Positions 8,075 through 17,145 of a stretch of DNA of 59,491 nt are shown here, in pieces. Both the position numbers and the translations under genes were made by a program. Within the stretch, counting starts at the first letter, position 1; each line of letters opens with the position of its first letter. The stretch covers positions 1 to 59,491 of the forward strand of contig JANOHP010000032.1 of the NCBI GenBank assembly GCA_031406575.1. The letters run 5' to 3'. This DNA comes from Ga0077555 sp031406575. Lineage in GTDB: Bacteria > Pseudomonadota > Alphaproteobacteria > Rhizobiales > Hyphomicrobiaceae. The notes below the pieces were generated by a model that was given only the letters and a program-made list of their open reading frames with translations, was not told the DNA's origin and did not search any database.

Positions 8075-9124
8075 TCAGCTGGCGGCCAGTCGCGGCAGCA
8101 GAGCAAGCGCGTTGTCGCGCTCGATGGCGCGCAAGTCCGCCGCACTGAAACCGAGGTCGGCCAGACTGCGCACCGTGTCGATGCTCGGGCCCGCCGGTGG
8201 GAAATCGGTCCCGAACAGCACATTCGCGGAACTCACGAGTTTCAACAGCGACACCAGGGCACCAGCCGTCGCCGCACCCGCCACATCGTAATGGAAGCGA
8301 CGCATCTCGTGCAGCGCGCCCTGCGGCAAGCGCTGCTCGCGCTCTTTCAGATTGCGCGCCCCCCGCTCGATGCGGCCGACCAGAAACGGCGCCGTGCCGC
8401 CCGCATGCGACCAGATGAACCGAATGTTGGGATAGCGTGTCGCCGTACCGCTGAACAGGACACCGAGAATGGCGCGTGTCGTATCCGTGCCGTACTCGAG
8501 GATGTTGGGCGCCACGTCGGGAATGAGGTTCTTGCAGCAGTTGGCGGCAGTGGGATGCACATGAACCACCGCGCGGCGCCGGTCGAGTTCGGCCATCACA
8601 GGCTCGAACGCCGCATTGCCGAGCCACACGTCGCCATAGCTCGTGAAGAGGTGAATGCCGTCGGCATTCAACGTATCGTAGGCATACGCGATCTCCGCCA
8701 ATGTGGCGTCCACGTCCGGCAACGGCATCGCCGCGAACAGGCCAAAACGTGTCGGTCGCTCCTGCACGAGTTTGGCCCCGTAATCGTTACATTCGCGCGC
8801 GATCCGCCGCGTCGCTTCGCGATCTCCGAACCACAGGCCGGGATTGGTGATCGAAATCGCGCTGGCCGCAGTGCCGGCCCGATCCATGTCCTCGATCGAG
8901 CGCGCGGGCGTCCAATCGGCATTGGCACGTTGCAGGAGATCGCGGCCTTTGACTTCGGCGATCCATTTGGGCGGCGAAAAGTGGTGATGCACATCGATGC
9001 GATGCGGTTTGGTCACCGGAGCGACTTGCGCCAGTGATCCGCTGCTCGCAGTTACGCAGGCCAGGGCTTGGAGGATCGTGCGTCGGCTGAGTTCGGCGGC
9101 AATGCGATCGGTTCTACGGGTCAT
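8075..9124 (-). CDS. Exported ACMSD-like amidohydrolase
   Basis: This 349-residue protein belongs to the amidohydrolase-2 / ACMSD family of metal-dependent TIM-barrel decarboxylases and hydrolases. The first metal site DVHHHF lies at about residues 44-49, the next His in VVHVHP, another in WSHAGG and the aspartate in LFGTDFP, which is the full family set. The N-terminus carries a twin-arginine-like SRRTILQAL followed by a hydrophobic stretch, so export is likely, which is less usual for the family. The substrate is unknown. It is transcribed alone, convergent with the cytochromes. Confidence 0.85.
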   Translation of the reverse strand: MTRRTDRIAAELSRRTILQALACVTASSGSLAQVAPVTKPHRIDVHHHFSPPKWIAEVKGRDLLQRANADWTPARSIEDMDRAGTAASAISITNPGLWFGDREATRRIARECNDYGAKLVQERPTRFGLFAAMPLPDVDATLAEIAYAYDTLNADGIHLFTSYGDVWLGNAAFEPVMAELDRRRAVVHVHPTAANCCKNLIPDVAPNILEYGTDTTRAILGVLFSGTATRYPNIRFIWSHAGGTAPFLVGRIERGARNLKEREQRLPQGALHEMRRFHYDVAGAATAGALVSLLKLVSSANVLFGTDFPPAGPSIDTVRSLADLGFSAADLRAIERDNALALLPRLAAS

Positions 9125-9481
9125 GGCACCCTCCGAAAAAACGCTCCGTCAATCGCCTGATCTTAGCTCTTCTGTCGATCCGCACCAGCCTGCTGCTCTT
9201 GCCTCCTGCCGCAGTGCCATGCCCCCACCGATCAATTCAGGACATTTCGAGCAAACTCGCTCCAGGAATTGTCTTCACCGCCCCGATCAGCCTGCTTGTG
9301 CCCATTCTCGCCACGATTACACTGCAATCGAGAGGACGAGCTTTCGAGGTTTGCGAGCGCCAAGGTCATTGGGGGCCGCGCGTGTCGTTCGATCGCGTTA
9401 CCTTCGGGTAATGCAGCGATGTGCAATCAGCTGACGTGGATGGGTAAAATCCGCGCGCAGTGGCAGTGTGGGTGCGTAACG
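9125..9481. other. Divergent intergenic region, nothing recognised
   Basis: This gap of about 357 bases lies between the amidohydrolase (leftward) and the membrane-anchored protein (rightward). Several frames are open in it, including one from 9269 in frame with the next gene, but their composition is not protein-like and no ribosome binding site supports them. No palindrome of note was seen. Confidence 0.45.
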
Positions 9482-10141
9482 ATGTACAATAACGATACGC
9501 GGCAGATGCGTCGACTTCCCGATGCCGACACCAGCCTGCCGCGCATGCTCCGGCGGGGCCTCGCGACCCGATCGACGGTGACGGCTGCAACCACACCCCG
9601 AAGCTACCATCTCCAGCAGGGCGTCAAAGGATTTGTCAGCGGGCTCGTCGTTGTGGTCCCGGCTGTCCTGTGGCTGTCCGGAACGATCGGCAGCACTCCG
9701 CCCGATACTGCCTATTTCCGCGCCCCTGCCGTGGTGATTTCGCCAGTTGCCGTCCGCCCGCTCTCGACGACGGACCAGGCAACGGCTTTCGTGTCATCGA
9801 GCGCACCACGCCCGCAGGCTGAGAACCCTCCGAGCGCCGACCGCGCGGCGGCCCCAGCCCCGAGCCTCGATCGATCCGTCATCGCTGACCGGCTGATCGA
9901 TGCCCATGGGCTCATTCGTGACGGCCACATCGAGCGTGCGCGTGAGCTGTTGGGCGACGCCACGATGGCTTCGAACGCCGAGGCCGCTTACCTGCTGGCG
10001 GAAACCTTCGATCCCAACTTGCTGGCAGCTCTGGGCATCACCGGCGTCAGCGCCGACGCGACCAAGGCCCGCGACCTCTACACCCGCGCCCTTGCAGGCG
10101 GCGTGAGCACCGCCCGCCAACGGCTCCAGTCGCTGAACTGA
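9482..10141 (+). CDS. Membrane-anchored protein with SEL1/TPR-like C-terminus
   Basis: This 219-residue protein has a short cytoplasmic N-terminus, one membrane helix (about 50-68, VSGLVVVVPAVLWLSG), a Pro/Ala/Ser-rich linker (about 75-130) and a helical C-terminal part (about 132-215). The latter contains GLIRDGHIERARELLGD and TKARDLYTRALAGG, which resemble TPR/SEL1 helices. No named family is recognised. The start at 9482 is a guess among several in-frame codons; ATG 9506 is the nearest alternative. A role as a periplasmic adaptor is only inference. Confidence 0.55.
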   Translation: MYNNDTRQMRRLPDADTSLPRMLRRGLATRSTVTAATTPRSYHLQQGVKGFVSGLVVVVPAVLWLSGTIGSTPPDTAYFRAPAVVISPVAVRPLSTTDQATAFVSSSAPRPQAENPPSADRAAAPAPSLDRSVIADRLIDAHGLIRDGHIERARELLGDATMASNAEAAYLLAETFDPNLLAALGITGVSADATKARDLYTRALAGGVSTARQRLQSLN

Positions 10142-10165
10142 ACCCCCATTACCGAGCGGACGGGC

Positions 10166-11605
10166 CTACTTCTGCGAGGTTTTGACGGCTTTGCCGCGCA
10201 GACCGGCCGTCGACAGGACCTTCCCGGCCTTGGCGGCATCGAGCCTGTCGAGACCGACCGCTGCGCCGGTGAACTGCTGCGCGGTGCGCAGCTGCACGGC
10301 CTGCTCGCCCGGCCGTAACCGCAGTGAGATCGCAGCACCCGACTGCTCGATGCTGTCGAGCGTGCGCATGGGATCGATCAGCACGAAGGTCGCCAGCAGC
10401 GGCTCGTCAGCCGACTCGGTCAAGAACGGCGCAATCGGGAACGGACGATAGGACATTTCCTCGGGATGCTCGTCATCATAAGCCGGCGCCGAGATCCACG
10501 CGCCGGTCGACGAGACGGCGCTGGCATCCGACACCGCGCGCTCAGACGTGCGAGACCCATCGACGGCAGCAACACGCGGGCCCGAAGACGGTTCCGGGGA
10601 CGTGCGCGGCGCTGGACCCGGCGTGCCCGTCAAACTGGGCAATGTGGCGCTCGTCCTGCGGGCTGGCACGGGACCCGACACGAGCAGGGGGGCCGACGGA
10701 TTGGCCAGCGCCACGAGGTCCGTCAACTTGGCACGCTCGCTGGCCGACGGCAGGTGTAAGCCCGTCGGTTCCGTGCGCATCGCTACCGCCGGCGCCAACA
10801 CCGCACGCGGCCACTCGATCAAGCGCGGCGCTTCGGTGGCGCTCGAACTGGCCGAGAGCGACCCGCGCGCGGCAGGCGCTTTCATGCCGGCTTCGGCTAT
10901 AGCCGTGTGACCAGGCGCGCGGCGCTGCTGGTGGAATTCGGCGATTTGGGTCGCCAAATCGGGATGCCGCGCCTGCGCTGCACGCACGTCGTCCTTCGTC
11001 AGCGGCCCACCGTCGGCTGCCGAATGTTGCGTGACGCCGGAGGGAAACAGCAGCGCCAATTCCTGGCGCGGCATGCGGGGCCAACTGCGCACGCGGTCCG
11101 TATCGACATGCACGAACGGCAGCGCCGAGGTCGGATAGTAGCCAACGCCACCCTTTTCGCGGACCATTGCCGAGTAGCGCAGCTTTTTGATGGGCACGTC
11201 GGGAAAGTGCACATCGGCGGCTTTGCCCAAGATGTGGCGGCTTTCGCTCGCCTGTCCGCCCACCGTGCGGCGCAGTTGATCGTTGGTCGTGCGCGAGCGA
11301 TAGCCGGAGATGACGTGGATCGGTTCCTTGGAGCCGAGTTCGGCGTGCATCTCCCACAGAATATCGACGAGTTCGGGGTCCATTTTGGTCGCTTCGTTGC
11401 GCCGCCAATCGCGCATCACGTGATTGACCTGCGCGAGACCAGCCTCGACGAAGCGGCCATCGCGCTTGTAAACGACCGAGACGGTTTCTCTAGTGTGGAT
11501 GTTGTGGAGCGAAATCGTACGCTCACCACCGGCGGCGCCGACGAGCGTGGCGGCACCGGCTGTCAAAACGAAAGCTGCGAGAATGGAACGCCAACGCATA
11601 CGCAA
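10166..11605 (-). CDS. DUF882 / YcbK-like M15 peptidase-domain protein
   Basis: This 479-residue protein has a signal peptide (about 1-25) and a DUF882 (peptidase M15, D-Ala-D-Ala carboxypeptidase-like) domain at about 30-195. The zinc-site motifs are visible: ISGYRSRTTN, then SRHILGKAADVHF with His and Asp, and LPFVHVDTDR with the last His. The remaining 280 residues are Pro/Ser/Ala-rich and low in order, with a conserved-looking tail around YRPFPIAPFL. Family members act on peptidoglycan in the periplasm. The long disordered tail is longer than in the basic YcbK type. It is convergent with the gene to its left by 24 bases. Confidence 0.85.
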   Translation of the reverse strand: MRMRWRSILAAFVLTAGAATLVGAAGGERTISLHNIHTRETVSVVYKRDGRFVEAGLAQVNHVMRDWRRNEATKMDPELVDILWEMHAELGSKEPIHVISGYRSRTTNDQLRRTVGGQASESRHILGKAADVHFPDVPIKKLRYSAMVREKGGVGYYPTSALPFVHVDTDRVRSWPRMPRQELALLFPSGVTQHSAADGGPLTKDDVRAAQARHPDLATQIAEFHQQRRAPGHTAIAEAGMKAPAARGSLSASSSATEAPRLIEWPRAVLAPAVAMRTEPTGLHLPSASERAKLTDLVALANPSAPLLVSGPVPARRTSATLPSLTGTPGPAPRTSPEPSSGPRVAAVDGSRTSERAVSDASAVSSTGAWISAPAYDDEHPEEMSYRPFPIAPFLTESADEPLLATFVLIDPMRTLDSIEQSGAAISLRLRPGEQAVQLRTAQQFTGAAVGLDRLDAAKAGKVLSTAGLRGKAVKTSQK

Positions 11606-11735
11606 AACCTGTGACCCCCCGAAGGTTCACCGCGGAGCCGATATGCGCGCCGCAGGTCTTCCGACATCGGTGGCGCGCTTGCTCCCCGCAGCACCCTCCG
11701 ACGATCCGGCCGGACACTGAACTTGGCGCCCGGTT

Positions 11736-11753
11736 GGTTAACATTGGGTAACC
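11736..11753. promoter_or_regulatory. Possible CtrA-like / palindromic site upstream of the M15 gene
   Basis: GGTTA-N8-TAACC forms an inverted repeat, and the same bases contain TTAA-N7-TAAC, close to the CtrA consensus TTAA-N7-TTAA. It lies about 130 bases upstream of the DUF882 gene, a cell-wall gene of the kind that cell-cycle regulators may control. The match is imperfect and single. Confidence 0.25.
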
Positions 11754-11880
11754 ATGGAATACGGGCACTTCGCGGCACGTCCGCGGCGAAGTCGGGGCAA
11801 CCACTCTTTGCGAAGAGCTTTTCGGATGCAGGCCGAAATGATATCTCGCAGAAAAACGCCCCGCTTGGGCTGTGTGCCGC

Positions 11881-12450
11881 CTATCGTCCCAGCGTATAGA
11901 ACTCGTCATTGGGCCGCATGCCCGTGACGTTGGCGAGGCGATTGGACATGGCGAAAAACGCCGCAATCGCCGCAATATCCCAAACGTCCTCCCGGTCGAA
12001 ACCGTGTGTTGCGAGACCGTCGAGATCGCCATCGGTGACCGTCTGCGACTCGAGCGCCACCTGCATCGCGAACACAAGCATGGCGCGCTGGCGCGGCGTG
12101 ATGTCGGCTTTGCGGTAATTGATGGCAATCTGATCGGCCAACAGCGGGTTTTTGGCGCGCACCCGCAGGATCGCCCCATGCGCAATGACGCAGTATTGGC
12201 ACTGGTTGGCAGCACTCGTCGCCACCACGATCATCTCGCGCTCGGCCTTGCTGAGCCCACCTGCCTTGTCCATCAGCGCGTCGTGATAGGCCATGAAGGC
12301 GCGGAATTCCTCGGGCCGATGCGCAAGCACGAGAAACACGTTCGGCACGAAGCCCGCCTTCTCCTGCACGGTCTGGAGGCGCACCCGCACATCCTCGGGC
12401 AGACTGGCGAGGGTCGGAACGGGAAACCGGCTGATGGCGGGCGTGGACAT
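11881..12450 (-). CDS. AhpD-like peroxidase-related enzyme (CMD family)
   Basis: This 189-residue protein fits the peroxidase-related branch of the carboxymuconolactone decarboxylase/AhpD family. The redox motif is CQYCVIAHGA (about residues 83-92), with the two cysteines and the downstream histidine spaced as in AhpD (CxxC-x3-H). The C-terminal helical part includes DVWDIAAIAAFFAMSNR, also typical. Such proteins reduce peroxides with a thiol partner, or act on small carboxylic substrates; the true substrate is unknown. The ATG at 12450 is supported by GGAAAG; the 13-codon upstream extension is not. Confidence 0.88.
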   Translation of the reverse strand: MSTPAISRFPVPTLASLPEDVRVRLQTVQEKAGFVPNVFLVLAHRPEEFRAFMAYHDALMDKAGGLSKAEREMIVVATSAANQCQYCVIAHGAILRVRAKNPLLADQIAINYRKADITPRQRAMLVFAMQVALESQTVTDGDLDGLATHGFDREDVWDIAAIAAFFAMSNRLANVTGMRPNDEFYTLGR

Positions 12451-12575
12451 GAGCGGTACTTTCCATGGCGTGCAGCGGCAGAGGTGCAATTTAGCGTGTC
12501 AGGCCAGCGAATGCCAATGGACGACAAACGTCGCTCATGCCCAAATTCGCGGGAGGCCACACCGCTCGAGCCCTC

Positions 12576-13988
12576 TCACAAACGCGCCACACGGATATTG
12601 TTGGTCGTGCCCTGCAGGCCGAAAGGGATACCGGCGACGATGACGATGCGTTCGCCTTCTTTGGCGAAGCCCTCCTCGAGCGCGCGCGCTTTGGCGTGAT
12701 CGACCATCTCCTCGTAGGTGGTGATGTCGGGCGACACGACGCTGTGCGTGCCCCACAACAGCGCCAGCCGTCGCGCAATGTGGGCCGTCGGCGACAGGCT
12801 CAAAATAGGCACCTTCGGCCGCTTGCGCGCGGCGCGGGTGGCCGTGGTGCCACTCGCCGTATAAGCGACGATCGCGGCGGCCCCGATGGCATCGGCGACT
12901 TCAGCGGCGGCCTCGGCGATGGCGTGTGCGGCCGTGTGCTCGGGCGTCGGCTGCAGGGCTTCGATGATCGAGCGGTAAAGCTTATGATCCTCGGTGTGGG
13001 AGATGATGCGGTCCATCATCGACACGGCTTCGATGGGCCAATCGCCGGAGGCCGACTCCGCCGACAGCATCACCGCATCGGCACTGTCATAAATGGCGGT
13101 CGCCACGTCCGAGGCTTCGGCTCGCGTCGGGGTCGGCGATTTGATCATCGACTCCAGCATCTGCGTGGCGATGACGACGGGTTTACCCGCCTGCCGGCAC
13201 AACCGCACCAGCTCCTTCTGCCGGCCGGGAACGTCCTCGGGTGGGATTTCAACGCCCAGATCGCCGCGCGCCACCATCACGGCGTCGACCAGCGCCACGA
13301 TGTCGTCGATGCGCCCCAAGGCGGCGGGCTTTTCGATCTTGGCCATGATGCCGGCGCGGCCTTGAATGATGGCCTGCGCCTCCAGCACGTCGGAGGGCCG
13401 CTGCACGAATGACAGGGCCACCCAGTCGACTCCCAACGCCAGCCCAAACGCCAGATCGGAGCGGTCCTTTTCGGTCAGCGGCGAGATTGCCAGATCGGTT
13501 TCCGGCAAATTCACGCCCTTGCGGTCGCTCAACATGCCGCCGACCACGACGCGCGCTCTGATGCGATCCTTGTCGCAGCTCTCGGCCTCGAGCTGTACTT
13601 TGCCGTCGTCGATCATGATGCGGTGGCCCGGCATCATGTTTTCGAACACTTCGGGGTGGGGCAGCGCGATCGACTGGCCGTCTCCAGGTTCGCGGTCGAG
13701 GCGGAATTCCAGCATGGCCCCGGTCGTCAATTGCACGGGGCCAGCCTTCAGCGTGCCGACGCGAATTTTCGGGCCTTGCAAGTCTTGAAGTATACCGATG
13801 GGCCGCCCCGTCTGGGCTTCGAGAGCGCGGATGATGTCGAACCGGCGCTTGTGGTCGTCTTGCGTGCCGTGACTGAAATTCAAGCGGAACACGTCGGCCC
13901 CAGCCGCATGCAGCTTGGCGATCATCGCAGGGTCCGAACTCGCCGGCCCGAGAGTGGCGATAATTCTGGCCTTTCGCTGACGGCGCAT
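12576..13988 (-). CDS. pyk: Pyruvate kinase
   Basis: This 470-residue enzyme transfers phosphate from phosphoenolpyruvate to ADP, the last step of glycolysis. It starts MRRQRKARIIATLGP, has the substrate-binding FRLNFSHG, the catalytic-lysine signature IMAKIEKP, the metal and effector loop VMVARGDLGVEIP and VIATQMLESM, and the C-terminal ASGTTATRAARKRP allosteric-type domain. The length is normal for bacterial type enzymes. GAAGGGA lies seven bases upstream of the ATG at 13988, which excludes the 134-codon open extension to the right. It is followed at some distance by the AhpD-like gene on the same strand, with AMP nucleosidase upstream, all on the minus strand. Confidence 0.97.
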   Translation of the reverse strand: MRRQRKARIIATLGPASSDPAMIAKLHAAGADVFRLNFSHGTQDDHKRRFDIIRALEAQTGRPIGILQDLQGPKIRVGTLKAGPVQLTTGAMLEFRLDREPGDGQSIALPHPEVFENMMPGHRIMIDDGKVQLEAESCDKDRIRARVVVGGMLSDRKGVNLPETDLAISPLTEKDRSDLAFGLALGVDWVALSFVQRPSDVLEAQAIIQGRAGIMAKIEKPAALGRIDDIVALVDAVMVARGDLGVEIPPEDVPGRQKELVRLCRQAGKPVVIATQMLESMIKSPTPTRAEASDVATAIYDSADAVMLSAESASGDWPIEAVSMMDRIISHTEDHKLYRSIIEALQPTPEHTAAHAIAEAAAEVADAIGAAAIVAYTASGTTATRAARKRPKVPILSLSPTAHIARRLALLWGTHSVVSPDITTYEEMVDHAKARALEEGFAKEGERIVIVAGIPFGLQGTTNNIRVARL

Positions 13989-14067
13989 CGCGCATTCCCT
14001 TCGTTGCTGGTCGATACCGCGATCAGATAGCACGCTCGGGGGTGTCGTCGACACCCGCGAATTCGAA

Positions 14068-15537
14068 TCATCGGAATGGCGGCTCGTCAAACGAGCGCAG
14101 CTTGCGCGAATGCAGCGTGTCGCGCCGGGTTTGCAACAGCTCCAGCGCCTCCAGGCCGACTTCCAGGTGCTGCGCCACGGCCGTCTCATAGAAGGCGTTG
14201 GCGGCACCCGGCAGCTTGATTTCCCCGTGCAGCGGCTTGTCGGAAACGCACAGCAGCGTGCCGTAGGGCACCCGCAGACGATAGCCCTGCGCCGCGATGG
14301 TGCCGCTCTCCATATCGACGGCGATGGCACGCGACAGGTTGATGCGCTTCCTCTCCTGCGTGAAGCGCAGCTCCCAATTGCGGTCGTCATTGGTGACCAC
14401 CGTGCCCGTTCTCAGCCTTTGGCGCAGCGCTTCCCCGCGCAAACCCGTCACGTGCGCTGCCGCATCCTGCAGGGCCACCTGCACTTCGGCCAGAGCGGGA
14501 ATGGGAATGTCGGGCGGGATCAGGGAATCGAGGATGCGGTCCTGGCGCAGATAAGCGTGCGCCAGCACGTAATCGCCGATCGACTGCGATTCCCGCAAGC
14601 CTCCGCAATGGCCGACCATCAGCCAGCAGTTGGGCCGGATGACCGCCAGATGATCGGTGATGTTCTTTGCATTCGACGGACCAACGCCGATATTGACGAG
14701 CGTCACACCCGCGTCCTCGCCGCTGTTGAGATGATAGGCGGGCATCTGATAGCGGTGCCACGCGACGGACGCGATCAGGCGGTCGATCTGCTCCTGTCCG
14801 ATGTCACGCCCGATCGTGACATTGCCGGGCAGCACCAGCCGATCGAAGCGCGTCGAGTTGCGCAATTGCTCGACGCCCCAGTGCACGAATTTGTCGATGT
14901 AGCGTTGGTAATTGGTCAGCAAAATCCAGCGCTGCACGTGGCGCCAGTCGGACCCGGTGTAATGCACGAGGCGACGCAGCGAATAATCGACACGCGCGGC
15001 ATCGAACAGCGCCAACGGTCGCGCCTCGCCGTCGCGCAGCTCCCATTGGCCATCCGCGATCTCGTCACCCACGGCGGACAGTTGCGGTGTCGGGAAATGG
15101 CGCGCCAATTCTCCCGCCGTGACGCCCGCACGCGCGACCTCGTCGGTGCGCTCGAGCACGTAGGGGTAAGGAATCGGTTGGCTGCTGCGCTCGACTTCGA
15201 GGCGTGCCCCGTACTCCTCGACCAACGGCACGAGTTGCTCGATCAGATACGTGCGAAAGGGCGCCGGGTGCGTGATCGTGGTTTCGTAAATCCCGGGCCG
15301 CTGTAACTTGGCATAGGCGCGCTTATAGGCGTCAGGCGGGCGACGCGCGTCGGTGTAGACGACGCGCAGCAGCGGATAGCACGCGATGGCCCGCGCCTCC
15401 ACCGACGGTGGCTGGCGGGTCGCCAGATAGGCATCCAGCGAGTGCACCAGCGCCGCCGTCGCCTCGTCGTACAACGCTTCGAGGCGATCGACGGCGGCGG
15501 TGGGACTGAGGTCGGAACGATGGGTAGTCGTGGTCAA
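14068..15537 (-). CDS. amn: AMP nucleosidase
   Basis: This 489-residue enzyme hydrolyses AMP to adenine and ribose 5-phosphate, adjusting adenylate pools. The C-terminal nucleoside phosphorylase-like domain shows NIGVGPSNAKN, WLMVGHCGGLRES, the VDMESGTIAAQGYRLR block with the catalytic-site Met-Glu-Ser, and LLCVSDKPLHGEIK, all standard for Amn. The N-terminal regulatory domain (about 1-170) is also present. A TTG start at 15537 is proposed because GGAGG lies four bases before it; the ATG at 15585 would overlap the upstream SDR gene by 26 bases and has no such site. It is next to pyk, so the two may be linked in energy metabolism. Confidence 0.95.
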   Translation of the reverse strand: MTTTTHRSDLSPTAAVDRLEALYDEATAALVHSLDAYLATRQPPSVEARAIACYPLLRVVYTDARRPPDAYKRAYAKLQRPGIYETTITHPAPFRTYLIEQLVPLVEEYGARLEVERSSQPIPYPYVLERTDEVARAGVTAGELARHFPTPQLSAVGDEIADGQWELRDGEARPLALFDAARVDYSLRRLVHYTGSDWRHVQRWILLTNYQRYIDKFVHWGVEQLRNSTRFDRLVLPGNVTIGRDIGQEQIDRLIASVAWHRYQMPAYHLNSGEDAGVTLVNIGVGPSNAKNITDHLAVIRPNCWLMVGHCGGLRESQSIGDYVLAHAYLRQDRILDSLIPPDIPIPALAEVQVALQDAAAHVTGLRGEALRQRLRTGTVVTNDDRNWELRFTQERKRINLSRAIAVDMESGTIAAQGYRLRVPYGTLLCVSDKPLHGEIKLPGAANAFYETAVAQHLEVGLEALELLQTRRDTLHSRKLRSFDEPPFR

Positions 15538-15559
15538 ACGGCCTCCGTCAGTCAGCACT

Positions 15560-16333
15560 TTACTTCCTGAACATCCCGCCGGCATCCATGTCGATCATGC
15601 AGCCGGAGAGATATTCGACCTGGGGGGCGCAGCACATGACGGCGAGGGCGGCGACCTCGTCGGGTTCCTTCAGGCGCTTGAAGGGCAGGTCGCCCAAGGT
15701 TTCTTCCCAGCGGTTTTCGTCACCGAAGGTCGATTGCGCCCGCTGGCGCGAGATGGTCATGATGCGATCGGTGCGGGTGGCCGCCGGGTTGATGCCGAAC
15801 ACGCGCACGCCGAAATCGACCGAGCGTGAGCCGATTGCCTTGGTGAAGGCATTGAGACCAGCGTTACCTGTCGAGCCCGCGACGTAGTCCCAGCGGGGGG
15901 CTGGACCCGCCATGCCGATAATGTTGCAGATGATGCCCGAGCCGCGCGGTTTCATGAGTTCGAGCGTCAGCTTGGTCATATGGATGTAACCGAACACCTT
16001 GAGCTGCCAGCTCTCGATCCAACGCTCCATGGAAATGTCCATGATGCTGCCGCCGGGAATGGCGCCGGCGTTGTTGACGAGAATGTCGATGTCGGAAAAT
16101 TTCTTCATCGTCGCTTCGCGGGCAGGCCCCTGTGAGAGGTCGGCGGCATGGGTCTCGACGGACACCTGATGGCGCGAGCGGATCTCGTCGCCTGTCTTCT
16201 GCAGCAGATCAGCGCTACGTGACACGAGGATGACATCGCAGCCCTCGGCGGCGAACGCATGCCCGCACGACGCGCCGATGCCCTTCGAGCCGCCCGTGAT
16301 CAGCACGCGTTTGCCCTTCAATTTCAAATCCAT
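15560..16333 (-). CDS. SDR-family protein with divergent active site
   Basis: This 257-residue protein has the SDR Rossmann fold: TGGSKGIGASCG for the cofactor loop, DILVNNAGAIPGG after strand 4, and the C-terminal CMIDMDAGG. The usual catalytic Ser, Tyr-x3-Lys are not in place: where family members have I-S-S-x-A-G there is IIGMAGP, and where they have Y-x3-K-A-A-L there is STGNAGLNAFTKA, with asparagine at the lysine position and glycine at the tyrosine position. A tyrosine does occur three residues earlier (DYVAGS). A small branch of SDRs shares this GNAxL pattern, so this looks like a real subfamily and not decay. GGGAGG precedes the ATG at 16333. The reaction is unknown. Confidence 0.88.
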   Translation of the reverse strand: MDLKLKGKRVLITGGSKGIGASCGHAFAAEGCDVILVSRSADLLQKTGDEIRSRHQVSVETHAADLSQGPAREATMKKFSDIDILVNNAGAIPGGSIMDISMERWIESWQLKVFGYIHMTKLTLELMKPRGSGIICNIIGMAGPAPRWDYVAGSTGNAGLNAFTKAIGSRSVDFGVRVFGINPAATRTDRIMTISRQRAQSTFGDENRWEETLGDLPFKRLKEPDEVAALAVMCCAPQVEYLSGCMIDMDAGGMFRK

Positions 16334-16587
16334 GTCGTTCCTCCCGGTTGTGTTTTGGATCCGTTGCGCGGCGCAGCGAGAGACCAACGCACCCTTACTG
16401 CCGCAGACCGGAACAGGCCTTCACCGGAAGCTAACCATGAAACGCGCCAACCCGCCATCACTGTGCGCGCAGCGCCAGAACATCCTTGCCGAGCCGTCTT
16501 TTTGTGTAATCGTTGACAAAATCGTAACCGCTGCGTGCGAGTTTGCATCTACTCCGACGTGAAAACTTCGGCAGGTGGAGTGTCACA

Positions 16588-16923
16588 ATGGTCGAATTGC
16601 GTAAATCAGCTCGCCGGCGCGCCCTCAAAGGGGCCATCGCCACGTATCTCAACAATTTCTCGTCGCTGCATTGCCAGGTGCGGGATATTTCGGAGACGGG
16701 ATGCCGCCTGCGCTCCGATCGCGCCGAAGCATTCCCCGAGAAATTCACGCTGACGATCGAGCTCGATGGAGTCGCTGCCGACTGCCGCGTGGTGTGGCGC
16801 CGCGATTCCGATCTGGGCGTCCAGTTCGAAGGCGAGCCGCGCAAAGTCGAGCCGACGCGCTTTCAGAGCGTGAACGCGGTGGTGCCGAAATCTCCCTACC
16901 TCGGCAAGCACGTTTATCATTGA
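16588..16923 (+). CDS. PilZ-domain protein (c-di-GMP receptor type)
   Basis: This 111-residue protein is a stand-alone PilZ domain. The arginine motif is ELRKSARRRALKG near the N-terminus and the second motif is VRDISETGCRLRSD at about 30-43, fitting the RxxxR and (D/N)xSxxG pattern that binds cyclic di-GMP. It likely senses that second messenger and acts on a partner protein. The ATG at 16588 is favoured by GGAG eight bases upstream; an upstream ATG lacks support. It stands alone between convergent genes, with no diguanylate cyclase in the window. Confidence 0.9.
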   Translation: MVELRKSARRRALKGAIATYLNNFSSLHCQVRDISETGCRLRSDRAEAFPEKFTLTIELDGVAADCRVVWRRDSDLGVQFEGEPRKVEPTRFQSVNAVVPKSPYLGKHVYH

Positions 16924-17145
16924 CCCTCGGCTTGACGGACGTGCACGCGGTCGGTGCGATCACCAGGACAGGCGTTGTTCGCGCACGCACCGAGCGCGCC
17001 TGCTGCGCCAGCGCATCCCCATGACGAACGCGACGGGATTTCACGGGCTGCTCACGCCGCCCGTTATTCCATGCCCTCACGCCGCCGGGCTGATGCAGGC
17101 GTCACTGGGGCCCTGCATCGCACGTCCCGCAGTCGGCATTCACCC

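Noticed and set aside
13989..14390. Upstream extension of the pyruvate kinase frame
   Set aside because: It overlaps amn in another frame; pyk has a good start at 13988.
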